Shown: piece by piece, positions 7,993-16,717 of the stretch | How the letters are laid out: each line of letters starts with the position of its first letter | Position numbering within the stretch: the first letter of the stretch is position 1 | From: an uncultured Muribaculaceae bacterium | GTDB taxonomy: Bacteria > Bacteroidota > Bacteroidia > Bacteroidales > Muribaculaceae | Assembly: GCA_934675575.1 (NCBI GenBank) | Contig: CAKUQQ010000017.1 | Span: 1-38,573 of the forward strand | DNA: 38,573 bases | Direction: 5' to 3' | The notes under the pieces: generated by a model | The model's database searches: none | The model's input: the letters and a program-made list of their open reading frames with translations, nothing else | What the model was told of the DNA's origin: nothing | Program-made: the position numbers and the translations under genes

Positions 7993-9867
7993 ATGTCTGA
8001 AAAGAAAGAGTTTATTTCAACCCGAAAGGGCATTACATATCTTGATTTATTCGCTGGAGCAGGTGGTTTCAGCGAGGGGTTTATGCAAGCCTATACGGAA
8101 GACAAATATTACGATTTTCGTTTAGCAAGCGATATTAACGAGAATTGTGAACTTACACATCGTGTTCGTTATAATAAGATGCTCGGTCTTGATACAAAAT
8201 TCTTGTGCCAAGACATTATGGAAGATTCTTTTCTGCCTAATCTTCTCAAAGAAATAGGTAATCAAGAAATCGATGTTGTAACAGGCGGCCCAAGTTGCCA
8301 GTCGTTTAGTCTTGCAGGACGTAGAAAGAAACTTGATAAGCGTGATGATTTATTCTTCCATTACTTAAAGGTAATCAAGGTCTTACGCCCAAAATACTTT
8401 GTAATGGAGAATGTAAAGGGAATTCTTACAAAAGACGAGGGGCGAATAAAAGAGAGAATTCTTCGCGAAATCAGATCTATCGTTGATGATGCGAAAATGA
8501 ATCAACTCTATGCATTCTTGGACGATGTACTGAAACCACAGATGCCGGATTCTTTATACTATGCCTTATATATCAGGCTTTGTATGGAAACGTCCACTGA
8601 TAATTGGAACAAACAGAATGAGATTTTCTTTGAGAATCTTGAGCAACAATTAAAGGATGTGACCAAGCATTTGCCATATGGTATCAGCAAAAGTGACGAA
8701 AGTGTAAATACTATTCGTCATGGTCTTTTGTTGTTAAAGATGAAGCAGCAAAGAGATTCTATCCGCAAACAGGTCATTCAGTTAAAAACCAGTGCCCACA
8801 TTGACAATGACACATTTATGGATGGCTACAATGCTATAATTGAGGCAATATCAGATGAGCAGATTCTTGAAAAGACTTTAGATGCTGTTGATAAAGTGGC
8901 AAAAATGGGAGATTGTGCAGATGAAGCGCAGTCCTTAAAAAAGTCTTTGGAAATACTCACCTCTACTTTTGATGAGTGTATAGAATATATTCAAGAGCAA
9001 CTCAAAGGTAAAACAGACCTTCTCAATCATCTAAATGAGATGATGAAGGAAATTCGGCTTTACAATATCGAAGAGCCATTTGTCCTTTTATCCTCAAACT
9101 ATGGTGTTCCTCAAAATCGTGAGCGAGTAGTTTTTATTGGCTGCCGAAATGACCAAGAGGTTATTAAAGAGATTCCTGCTACTGTCAGTGATAGTGAGAA
9201 AGTAAAAGTTTATGAAGCACTTTGGGATTTGGATATGATTGGAAATGGTGAAACTGTAACTTCGTATAAGAAGCCAAAGTTAAACCCGAAATTTGAAGAT
9301 ACAAAAATCCAAAGAGCTATTCAAGGTGAACCAGATGAACGTGGCCTTTTGTTTTCTGAATGGTCAAGAATTGGCCGTTTGAGGCATCGTTTCATATTCG
9401 ACAATGCGCCGTTCTACGTATTGAATATGAGCGAGTTAGACAAACAACAAAAATATCAGCATATGGATTTATTCAATCACCAAACAAGTCAGCAGAACGA
9501 CAAAGTCCGTGAACGTCTGAAAATTATTGCTACACATGGTGATTATGATGAAGCAAAGGCTGAATTAAAAGAGAAAGGGTTAGATTCTCAGAAAAGAAAC
9601 TACGTGGTTTTGAATCCCCTTGGGCAAAGTCCTACAGTTTGTACAATGCCTGATGACTTTATTCACTATTCTGCGTATCGTCCTATGACTGTTCGCGAGA
9701 TGGCTCGTCTCCAGAGCTTTGATGATTCCTTTGTGTTCCAAGGGAAACGTCAAACTGGTGGTAACAATCGCCAAAAGGAGATACCACAATATACACTTGT
9801 TGGTAACGCAGTTCCGCCACTAATGGCAAGGGCTATTGCCAATACATTACTGAAACATATAAAGTAG
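7993..9867 (+). CDS. DNA (cytosine-5-)-methyltransferase of a Type II R-M system
   Basis: 624 aa from the ATG at 7993; an in-frame TTG at 7969 is less likely. C5-methyltransferase motifs are in order: I (YLDLFAGAGGFSEGF, 16-30), IV (GGPSCQSFS, catalytic Cys102), VI (FVMENV, 136-141), VIII (QNRERVVFIG, 374-383), IX (REMARLQSF, 568-576) and X (GNAVPPLMARAIA, 604-616). The target-recognition region lies between VIII and IX, about 390-565. Two oddities stand out. Motif IV is PSCQ rather than the usual PPCQ. A helical insert of about 200 residues (about 150-350) separates motifs VI and VIII, making the protein long for its class. The gene is AT-rich unlike its neighbours, and the endonuclease gene starts 13 bases downstream. 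It would protect host DNA by methylating the shared target. Confidence 0.93.
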   Translation: MSEKKEFISTRKGITYLDLFAGAGGFSEGFMQAYTEDKYYDFRLASDINENCELTHRVRYNKMLGLDTKFLCQDIMEDSFLPNLLKEIGNQEIDVVTGGPSCQSFSLAGRRKKLDKRDDLFFHYLKVIKVLRPKYFVMENVKGILTKDEGRIKERILREIRSIVDDAKMNQLYAFLDDVLKPQMPDSLYYALYIRLCMETSTDNWNKQNEIFFENLEQQLKDVTKHLPYGISKSDESVNTIRHGLLLLKMKQQRDSIRKQVIQLKTSAHIDNDTFMDGYNAIIEAISDEQILEKTLDAVDKVAKMGDCADEAQSLKKSLEILTSTFDECIEYIQEQLKGKTDLLNHLNEMMKEIRLYNIEEPFVLLSSNYGVPQNRERVVFIGCRNDQEVIKEIPATVSDSEKVKVYEALWDLDMIGNGETVTSYKKPKLNPKFEDTKIQRAIQGEPDERGLLFSEWSRIGRLRHRFIFDNAPFYVLNMSELDKQQKYQHMDLFNHQTSQQNDKVRERLKIIATHGDYDEAKAELKEKGLDSQKRNYVVLNPLGQSPTVCTMPDDFIHYSAYRPMTVREMARLQSFDDSFVFQGKRQTGGNNRQKEIPQYTLVGNAVPPLMARAIANTLLKHIK

Positions 9868-9880
9868 AAATGTTTGTTAT

Positions 9881-11059
9881 ATGGTTAATATGCGCCCATT
9901 TACTGCTTTTGAGCAGAAAAATTTGAAATTTCTTGTAAACCACAATGTAAAGTTTACACAAGTTGAGATTACTCATACTGGTTTAGGCAAGGGTATTCTT
10001 GACTCAACTGCTCCTATGCGAGCCTATTTCCTTGAAAACGGTATTCATAATTATGAGGAACAACTCCAAGGTCAAGAACACAAGCAAATAAAACAAGCTT
10101 GTATTCTTACAGATGCAACTCAATTTGTCACGAAAGCATCTTTTTATCGTCCAAATACAAAGAAAGGCGACCCTCGAATGTGGATATATGGATTTGGTTC
10201 ATATACAGAAGGTAACGACATTCATGTTCTGTTTTGGCATGAACAAACTTTGTATAGTATCAATATAACTCATATAGACATTGAAAAATGCTACAATTCT
10301 GCTATCATTACGCCTATACAAGGAGTCCTGAAAGCTATTAATCAAGAGGGAAACTCTGTTTCTGAGGAACTTCTCGGACGTTTTCGTGCTGTTAAAGACC
10401 AGTGGTTTGAATCTGAAGTTACAGCTGATACAGGAATCGGGAGGACTATTGAGTCTTTCCTTGGAATCAGCATGAACAGTGACAAGACTCCGGATTACAA
10501 GGGAATAGAATTGAAGAGCCATCGGGATAAAAGAAGCAGCAAGAAAAATGTGCTATTTACCCAAACACCAGATTGGGGAATTAGTAAATTGAAGTCTGGA
10601 CGAGAAATAGTCAATAACTACGGCTATATCAATAAAGACGGGTTCAAGACTTACCAAAACACCGTTCAATGTACACCACCAAATAGTCAAATGTTGTTCT
10701 TGAATGTCAACCAAGCAGACGAGCTCCTTGAACTACAAGCAAAAAGAAGAAAAGTCGAAGATATAGCTGCATGGAGGTTAGTAAAGTTACACCAACGCTT
10801 GCAAACAAAACATCGTGAGACATTTTGGATTGAGATAGAAAACAAATTGAACAATGGCAAAGAATATTTCCGTTATAAACAAATAGAACACACAAAGAAT
10901 CCTAATATCGGTCAATTTGATGTGCTTCTTGAACAGAATCTAATTACTATTGACCTATTACTTTGTCGCCCAAGTGGACATGGCGATACATACTCGTTCA
11001 AAATAAAAAAGAAAGGTATGCCATTGTTATTTCCTGAATCCATTTTATATACAATATAA
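9881..11059 (+). CDS. MvaI/BcnI-type Type II restriction endonuclease
   Basis: 392 aa. The C-terminal part (about 180-392) carries the MvaI/BcnI fold signature: GIGRTIESFLGI followed by PDYKGIELKS. This gives Asp205, Glu210 and Lys212 in the D-x4-E-x-K arrangement of MvaI. Those relatives cut CCWGG or CCSGG and act as monomers; the target here is not readable. MvaI and BcnI are about 240-250 aa, so this protein carries an extra N-terminal domain of about 170 residues (for example FYRPNTKKGDPRMWIYGFG). It may bind DNA or act as an effector domain. Codon use is AT-rich like the methyltransferase 13 bases upstream, so the two are probably co-transcribed. A terminator follows at 11142-11172. Confidence 0.88.
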   Translation: MVNMRPFTAFEQKNLKFLVNHNVKFTQVEITHTGLGKGILDSTAPMRAYFLENGIHNYEEQLQGQEHKQIKQACILTDATQFVTKASFYRPNTKKGDPRMWIYGFGSYTEGNDIHVLFWHEQTLYSINITHIDIEKCYNSAIITPIQGVLKAINQEGNSVSEELLGRFRAVKDQWFESEVTADTGIGRTIESFLGISMNSDKTPDYKGIELKSHRDKRSSKKNVLFTQTPDWGISKLKSGREIVNNYGYINKDGFKTYQNTVQCTPPNSQMLFLNVNQADELLELQAKRRKVEDIAAWRLVKLHQRLQTKHRETFWIEIENKLNNGKEYFRYKQIEHTKNPNIGQFDVLLEQNLITIDLLLCRPSGHGDTYSFKIKKKGMPLLFPESILYTI

Positions 11060-11141
11060 ACCATGCATCTTTATTAAAGGACAAGAAATGACAACACGCT
11101 TGCTGATACCATCGCCAAGCTATTTTCACTCAAAGCAAACA

Positions 11142-11172
11142 AAAAGGCACGGCCACAGAGGTCATGCCTTTT
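11142..11172. terminator. Terminator between endonuclease and LpxA-like gene
   Basis: AAAAGGCA (11142-11149) pairs with TGCCTTTT (11165-11172). Inner pairs (one mismatch, then four pairs) sit around an ACAGA loop. A and T runs flank both sides, so it can serve the convergent endonuclease (plus) and efflux-operon (minus) transcripts. Confidence 0.7.
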
Positions 11173-11237
11173 CAGTGTGCCGTCAGGCGCTTCACAGCTG
11201 CCGACAGCTTGAAAAATGAAGTGTTTGTTTGTCTTCT

Positions 11238-12041
11238 TTAGTCAATATAATCGCTATGCACTGGGCCAGCCACAATCTTCAAGTCGTGTGAACGCACGAA
11301 ATTCAAGATTTCATCGCGCGCCTTGCCAGGCTTGATGTCGCTCTCAATGCGCTTCATGGCATTGAAAACGGTGGTGTTGCACTCATACACATGGCGGTAG
11401 CATTTTGCCACATCATCTATCTCGTCCTCGGTGTAGCCGGAGCGACGCATCAGGAATGCGTTGATTCCGGCGTATGTGGCCGGGTTGTGGGCAATCACCA
11501 CAAATGGAGGCACATTGCCGTTGATGCGGCAACCGCCCTTTATCATCACCCAGCGACCCACATCACTGCCAGCGTGGGCAAGTGAACCCGAAGAGAAGAT
11601 GGTGTAACTGTGAATCTTGCAGCAGCCGGCTATCTGCACATTGTTGCCAAGCACCACATAGTTTGATATGTGAGCATCGTGAAGCACGTGCGACTCAGCC
11701 TCAAGAAAGCAACCGTTGCCTATGCGTGTGCCGCCTTCAGTCTGGCTGCCGCGGTTGATGATAGAGTGCTCACGAATGATGTTGTTGTCACCAATGTAGC
11801 AGAACGATGGCTCTCCGTGCCACTTCGGGTCTTGCGGCTCAGCGGCTATGATTGCGCCATTATAGATTTTGTTGTTCTTGCCTATGCGTGCGCCGTTCAA
11901 GATGCTCACATAGGGATAAATCGTGCACCCGTCACCTATCTCGGTGTTTTTGCTGATAAAGGCAAATGGGTGAATGGTCACGTTCTCACCAAGTTTTGCC
12001 GTGGGATCCACGTGGGCCAATGGACTGATAAAACTACTCAT
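11238..12041 (-). CDS. LpxA-like acyl-ACP--UDP-GlcNAc O-acyltransferase (divergent)
   Basis: 267 aa from the ATG at 12041; a TTG at 12068 would overlap the upstream stop. Hexapeptide repeats ([IV]Gxx) run from residue about 5 to 180 and predict a left-handed beta-helix. LpxA landmarks are AAEPQDPKWHGE (equivalents of substrate-binding Asp74/Lys76 of E. coli), SHVLHD with His121 as the likely catalytic base, and a C-terminal helical part after AGINAFLMRRSGYTEDEI. Differences from classical LpxA include Cys140 in place of E. coli His144 and LAHAGSD instead of VHQF. LpxA makes the first lipid A intermediate, but the divergence and the efflux-operon setting (23 bases after the outer-membrane lipoprotein gene) suggest a paralogue with a different acyl or sugar substrate. 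That is inference. Confidence 0.8.
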   Translation of the reverse strand: MSSFISPLAHVDPTAKLGENVTIHPFAFISKNTEIGDGCTIYPYVSILNGARIGKNNKIYNGAIIAAEPQDPKWHGEPSFCYIGDNNIIREHSIINRGSQTEGGTRIGNGCFLEAESHVLHDAHISNYVVLGNNVQIAGCCKIHSYTIFSSGSLAHAGSDVGRWVMIKGGCRINGNVPPFVVIAHNPATYAGINAFLMRRSGYTEDEIDDVAKCYRHVYECNTTVFNAMKRIESDIKPGKARDEILNFVRSHDLKIVAGPVHSDYID

Positions 12042-12064
12042 AGTGTTACGTTTTTTAGCTAATG

Positions 12065-13447
12065 TCAACGTCCTCCGCCAAGCACTTGATAGAGGGTGAT
12101 GACACCGAGGTTATTATTCATTTTCACCGACTCAAGCTGTATCTGCGACTGCAGCAGCGATTGCTGTGCCGTGATTACCTCAAGGTAGGTCGTGTTCGAC
12201 AAGTTCATCAAGTCGCGGTTATACTCCACGGCTTTCTCGTAGTTTTTCTCCTGTTGCTCCACATTCACCTGCTTCTCTTGATAAGAGTTGATGTTGGCAA
12301 GCGCATTGGCAACCTCCGAGCTTGCGCTGAGAATGCTATACTGGAAGTTGTTGAGAGCTTGCTGTTGCTGCAGCTTGGCAGCCTTGAGCGAGGCGATGTT
12401 CTGGCCGCGGCTAAACAGCGGTGCGGTGAGCGAGCCGGCCAGGTTGAGCAACCACTTGGCCGGGTCAATTACCGAGCTGCCCATCAGCGTGCCATAGGCA
12501 CCGGTGCCGGTGATTGTGAGCTGCGGATAGAAGTTGGCGCGTGCTATGTTGGTTGCATAATACGCCTGTGCAAAGCTCTGCTCGCTGGCGCGCACGTCGG
12601 GGCGTGCGGCAAGGAAGTTCATAGGCACACCGTCTTTCACAATCGACGGCACTGCGAGTTCCGACGAGGTGTTCACAGCCCACTCCTGTGGCTTCTGGTT
12701 GAGCAGAAGCGACATTGTATTGTTAGCTTGCACTATGGCGAGCTTGATGTCGGGCTTGGCTGCCTTCACGCTATAGAAGTTTGCCTGCGATTGCACCACA
12801 GCCACCTCGGTGTAGCGGCCGGCCTCCTTCATGTCCTTCATCATCTGCACCGACTCGCCCCACAGCTGCTCGGTCTCGTCGTAGATGCGCAACTGGTTTT
12901 TGAGCGACACAAGAGTGTAGTAGGTAGAAGCCACGGCCGACACAATCTGCGACTGCACTGCCTGACGGTAGGCATCACTTTGCAGCACGGCTGTCTGGGC
13001 AGAACGCTTGTTGTTGGTGAGTTGACCGAAGATGTCGGCTTGCCAGCTCACTGTGAGCGGCAGTTGCCAGCCCCACTTCATGTCCATGTCACCCATCTTG
13101 GTGCCGGCACCGTTTGGTGCAAATGTCACTGCTGGCAGATAGCTCAACTTTGCGCCTTGCAGACGAGCCTGGGCTATGTCAACGTTTAGCTTGGCATTCT
13201 GCAAGTCTTTGTTGTTGGTCAAGGCCGAGTCAATGTAGGACTGGAGCAGAGGGTCGGTAAACACCTCACGCCAGCTCAAGTTGCCCAGCGACGTGGAATC
13301 GAGTGGCTGTTGCAGAGCCTGAGCGTAGTCGCTCACCACCGGCACGTCTGTCGGAGTTTTATATTCTTTCCACAAGCCGCAGCTGCTTGTGACTGTGGCA
13401 ACAGCCACAAACGCCATGGTCTTGATTGCAATATTCTTGTATTTCAT
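12065..13447 (-). CDS. RND efflux outer-membrane lipoprotein (TolC/NodT family)
   Basis: 460 aa. A lipoprotein signal peptide ends in TVTSSC with Cys23 as lipid anchor. The body shows the two alpha-helical/beta repeats of OprM-type channels: coiled-coil helices around residues 75-130 and 285-340 (SLTAPLFSRGQNIASLKAAK) and a C-terminal helix ending YLEVITAQQSLLQSQIQLE. It forms the outer-membrane duct of the tripartite pump. It is the third gene of the operon, 21 bases after the pump gene and 23 bases before the LpxA-like gene. Confidence 0.93.
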   Translation of the reverse strand: MKYKNIAIKTMAFVAVATVTSSCGLWKEYKTPTDVPVVSDYAQALQQPLDSTSLGNLSWREVFTDPLLQSYIDSALTNNKDLQNAKLNVDIAQARLQGAKLSYLPAVTFAPNGAGTKMGDMDMKWGWQLPLTVSWQADIFGQLTNNKRSAQTAVLQSDAYRQAVQSQIVSAVASTYYTLVSLKNQLRIYDETEQLWGESVQMMKDMKEAGRYTEVAVVQSQANFYSVKAAKPDIKLAIVQANNTMSLLLNQKPQEWAVNTSSELAVPSIVKDGVPMNFLAARPDVRASEQSFAQAYYATNIARANFYPQLTITGTGAYGTLMGSSVIDPAKWLLNLAGSLTAPLFSRGQNIASLKAAKLQQQQALNNFQYSILSASSEVANALANINSYQEKQVNVEQQEKNYEKAVEYNRDLMNLSNTTYLEVITAQQSLLQSQIQLESVKMNNNLGVITLYQVLGGGR

Positions 13448-13468
13448 CTCTTTATTCCTGTTTTGGGT

Positions 13469-16400
13469 TTATTCTTCATTGCCGTTATCCACAATGGGGT
13501 GTTCGGGCGAATATTGTTCTATTTCTCGTTCTATCTCGCTGTTGTCGGTGTCTTTCCACTTGATTGGCTTGAACTTCTCCTGAATTGTCTGGAATATCAC
13601 AAACAAGCTTGGCACGATGAGCACCTGGAGAATCATGCCCACAACCATACCGCCCACAGCTCCTGTACCGAGCGAACGGTTACCGTTGGCACCCACACCG
13701 TCGGCAAACATCAGTGGCAACAGACCTATAATCATGGCCAACGATGTCATCAAGATAGGACGCAGACGCGCTGCAGCACCCGACACGGCAGAACCTATGA
13801 TACTCATGCCGGTTTGGCGACGTTCAAGAGCGAACTGAATGATAAGAATGGCGTTCTTTGCCAATAGACCTATCAACATGATAAGTGCAATCTTCAAGTA
13901 GATGTTGTTGTCAATACCGAATATCTTAGCAAACAAGAACGTGCCAAACAAGCCGAACGGAATCGAAAGAATCACAGACAATGGCAAAATATAACTCTCG
14001 TAAAGCGCACTCAGAATCAAGTACACAAACAAGAAACACAAGCCAAATATCATTCCGGTAGAGTTTGAAGCCTTGGCCTCCTCACGCGACAAGCCTGAAT
14101 ACTCATAGCTGTAGCCTTGAGGTAGCACTTGGCTGGCCACTTCCTGCACAGCTTTCAGAGCTTCACCCGAAGAATATGCCGGGTTAACCGAACCGTTCAC
14201 GGTGATTGACGAGAACAGGTTGAAACGCGACAGCGACTGTGGAGCATACACTCTGCTCAGCGTCACAAAGTCGGTGATTGGGCTCATCTCGCCCGATGCT
14301 GTGCGCACCTTGATGTAGTTCAATGTCTCTGGACTGACACGGTAATTCGGGTCGGCTTGAAGCATCACACGATAGATTTTACCGAAACGGTTGAAGTTTG
14401 ACACATACATACCGCCATAGTAGCCTTGCAGAGCCGTCAGCACACCCGATGTGCCTATGCCAGCCTTGGCAGCCTTGGCCTCGTCAACGTTAACCATATA
14501 TTGCGGATATGCCGGGTTGAAACCAGAATATGCCATCTGCACCTCCGGGCGCTGCATGAGTGCGCCGCAGAATTGCTGCTCTATCTGGAAGAACTTGTTG
14601 ATGTCGCCTCCGGTCTTGTCCTGAAGCTCCACTGTGAAACCATTTGATGCTCCATAACCAGAAATCATTGGCGGTGCAAAAATCATGACCGTTCCGTCCT
14701 TTATTTGCATGCCAGTCTTCATGTAAAGCTCTTTCACGATGTCGTCGCTGCGACGCTCACGCTCCGACCACGGCTTCAGTTTCACGATGAGCATACCTTG
14801 GTCGTTACCCTGACCACCCATCATTGAGTAGCCCTGCACCATGGTGCGAGTCTCCACTTCAGGAATTTCACCCACAATCTTGTCGATGGCGTTTGTTACG
14901 GCAAGCGTGCGGTCTTGTGAAGTGGAAGGTGGCATGTTCACGTTAATCATGATTGTACCCGTATCCTCATTTGGCACAAAACCAGTTGCAGTAGATTTCA
15001 TAAGCAACACAAGCAGCACGATAGAAGCGGCTGTGATTCCGAGGGCAATCCATTTGGTCTTGATTAAGAATTGCACTGCACGGCGATACACATTGAGCAA
15101 CTTGTTATATTGCTTGTTAAAGCCATTGTGAAAGCTCGATATTATAGAGCGTTTCTTGTTCACAGGATTTCCATTCTCGTCAGTCTCCTCTTTCTTGTGA
15201 GGTTTCAAGAACACAGCACACAGTGCTGGCGACAGAGTCAAGGCGTTGATAGCCGAAATACCGATTGCAAATGCCATGGTCAAACCAAACTGCTTGTAGA
15301 ACGTACCTTCCACGCCAGGCATAAACGATACAGGGATAAACACAAGCATCATCACAAGTGTGATAGATATGATGGCGGCACCAATTTCCTGCATGGCGTC
15401 GATTGAGGCTTGGCGCGCGCTTTGGTAGCCCTCATCGAGTTTGGCGTGCACAGCCTCCACCACCACTATGGCATCATCTACCACAATGGCGATTGCAAGC
15501 ACAAGTGCCGAGAGTGTGAGCAAGTTCACAGAGAAGCCCATCACATAGAGCAAGGCAAACGTACCAATCAAAGCCACAGGTATTGCAATAGAAGGAATGA
15601 TGGTTGAGCGCAAATCCTGAAGGAAGATATACACCACAAGGAACACCAGAATGAATGCCTCAAACAGGGTTTTCTCCACCTCGGCTATTGATGCGTTGAG
15701 GAACACGTTGGTGTTCATAGGTATCATGAATGTCATGCCCTTTGGCAGATCTTTCTTCATTTCATCAAGTCTGCCCGTTATGTTGTTAATCACTTCAGAA
15801 GCGTTAGAACCGGCACTCTGCATAATCATGATGGTGGTTGCAGGGTGACCGTTACCGGTTGACTTGAATGAATATGACAAGCTACCAAGTTCCACCTTGG
15901 CAATGTCTTTCAGATAAAGCACCTGGCTACCGTTGGCACGCACTACGATGCTGTCAAACTGGGTCGGTGTTGACAAACGGCCCTTGTAGCGCAAGCTATA
16001 CTCAAAGCTCTGGTGTCCGCTTTCGCCAAACGAACCTGGAGCAGCCTCAATGTTCTGGTCACTCAAAGCGGCTGTCACATCGCTTGGCATAAGGTTATAT
16101 TGAGCCATCTTGTCGGGCTGAAGCCAAATGCGCATAGAGTAGTCGGCACCAAGCTGGAAGGCATCACCCACACCGGTCACACGCTTGATTTCCGGAGTCA
16201 CGTTGATGCTCATATAGTTGTCGATAAACTCACTGTTATATGTGTCGGTGGTATCCACGAGCGTGATACCCATAAGCATAGATGTCTGGCGCTTCATTGT
16301 CGTCACACCCACACGGGTCACCTCGCTTGGCAGTAATCCTTGAGCCTGGCTCACACGGTTCTGCACGTTCACGGCAGCCATATCGGGGTCAACACCGGGT

Positions 16401-16684
16401 TTGAAAGTCACGGTGATGTCGGCACTACCCGACGCAGCCGTTGACGAAATGTAGTCCATGCCCTCCACACCGTTGATTTGCTCTTCAAGAGGTTGTATCA
16501 CGGCGTTCATCACTGTTTGGGCGTTTGCACCGGTGTAGGTGGCGCGCACCATCACCGTTGGCGGAGCAATATTAGGATACTGCTCAATAGGCAAGCTATA
16601 TAGTCCGATTGCTCCCAAAATCACGATGAACACAGAAATCACCGTAGAGAGCACAGGACGATTTATAAATAGTTTTAAATTCAT
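13469..16684 (-). CDS. RND multidrug efflux transporter, HAE1/AcrB family
   Basis: 1071 aa, the usual length for HAE1 pumps. It starts with the family N-terminus (LKLFINRPVLSTVISVFIVI) and has 12 predicted membrane helices split by two large periplasmic porter regions. Proton-relay residues are present: the paired Asp in VVDDAIVVVEAVHAKL (TM4) and the Lys in GLLAKNAILIIQFA (TM10). Hydrophobic-substrate pumps of this class export antibiotics, bile salts or detergents using the proton gradient. The adaptor gene is 33 bases upstream and the outer-membrane lipoprotein gene 21 bases downstream, completing the tripartite system. No MFS- or metal-type CusA motifs are seen. Confidence 0.96.
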   Translation of the reverse strand: MNLKLFINRPVLSTVISVFIVILGAIGLYSLPIEQYPNIAPPTVMVRATYTGANAQTVMNAVIQPLEEQINGVEGMDYISSTAASGSADITVTFKPGVDPDMAAVNVQNRVSQAQGLLPSEVTRVGVTTMKRQTSMLMGITLVDTTDTYNSEFIDNYMSINVTPEIKRVTGVGDAFQLGADYSMRIWLQPDKMAQYNLMPSDVTAALSDQNIEAAPGSFGESGHQSFEYSLRYKGRLSTPTQFDSIVVRANGSQVLYLKDIAKVELGSLSYSFKSTGNGHPATTIMIMQSAGSNASEVINNITGRLDEMKKDLPKGMTFMIPMNTNVFLNASIAEVEKTLFEAFILVFLVVYIFLQDLRSTIIPSIAIPVALIGTFALLYVMGFSVNLLTLSALVLAIAIVVDDAIVVVEAVHAKLDEGYQSARQASIDAMQEIGAAIISITLVMMLVFIPVSFMPGVEGTFYKQFGLTMAFAIGISAINALTLSPALCAVFLKPHKKEETDENGNPVNKKRSIISSFHNGFNKQYNKLLNVYRRAVQFLIKTKWIALGITAASIVLLVLLMKSTATGFVPNEDTGTIMINVNMPPSTSQDRTLAVTNAIDKIVGEIPEVETRTMVQGYSMMGGQGNDQGMLIVKLKPWSERERRSDDIVKELYMKTGMQIKDGTVMIFAPPMISGYGASNGFTVELQDKTGGDINKFFQIEQQFCGALMQRPEVQMAYSGFNPAYPQYMVNVDEAKAAKAGIGTSGVLTALQGYYGGMYVSNFNRFGKIYRVMLQADPNYRVSPETLNYIKVRTASGEMSPITDFVTLSRVYAPQSLSRFNLFSSITVNGSVNPAYSSGEALKAVQEVASQVLPQGYSYEYSGLSREEAKASNSTGMIFGLCFLFVYLILSALYESYILPLSVILSIPFGLFGTFLFAKIFGIDNNIYLKIALIMLIGLLAKNAILIIQFALERRQTGMSIIGSAVSGAAARLRPILMTSLAMIIGLLPLMFADGVGANGNRSLGTGAVGGMVVGMILQVLIVPSLFVIFQTIQEKFKPIKWKDTDNSEIEREIEQYSPEHPIVDNGNEE

Positions 16685-16717
16685 TTTTTACGTTCCGTTT
16701 TTATGAAAAAACCTTAT

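Noticed and set aside
11088..11219. 43-codon ORF after the endonuclease
   Set aside because: It runs straight through the terminator hairpin and has no plausible composition.
12062..13189. Long plus-strand frame opposite the outer-membrane lipoprotein gene
   Set aside because: Antisense shadow rich in His/Leu/Arg; the minus strand encodes a recognisable TolC-family protein.
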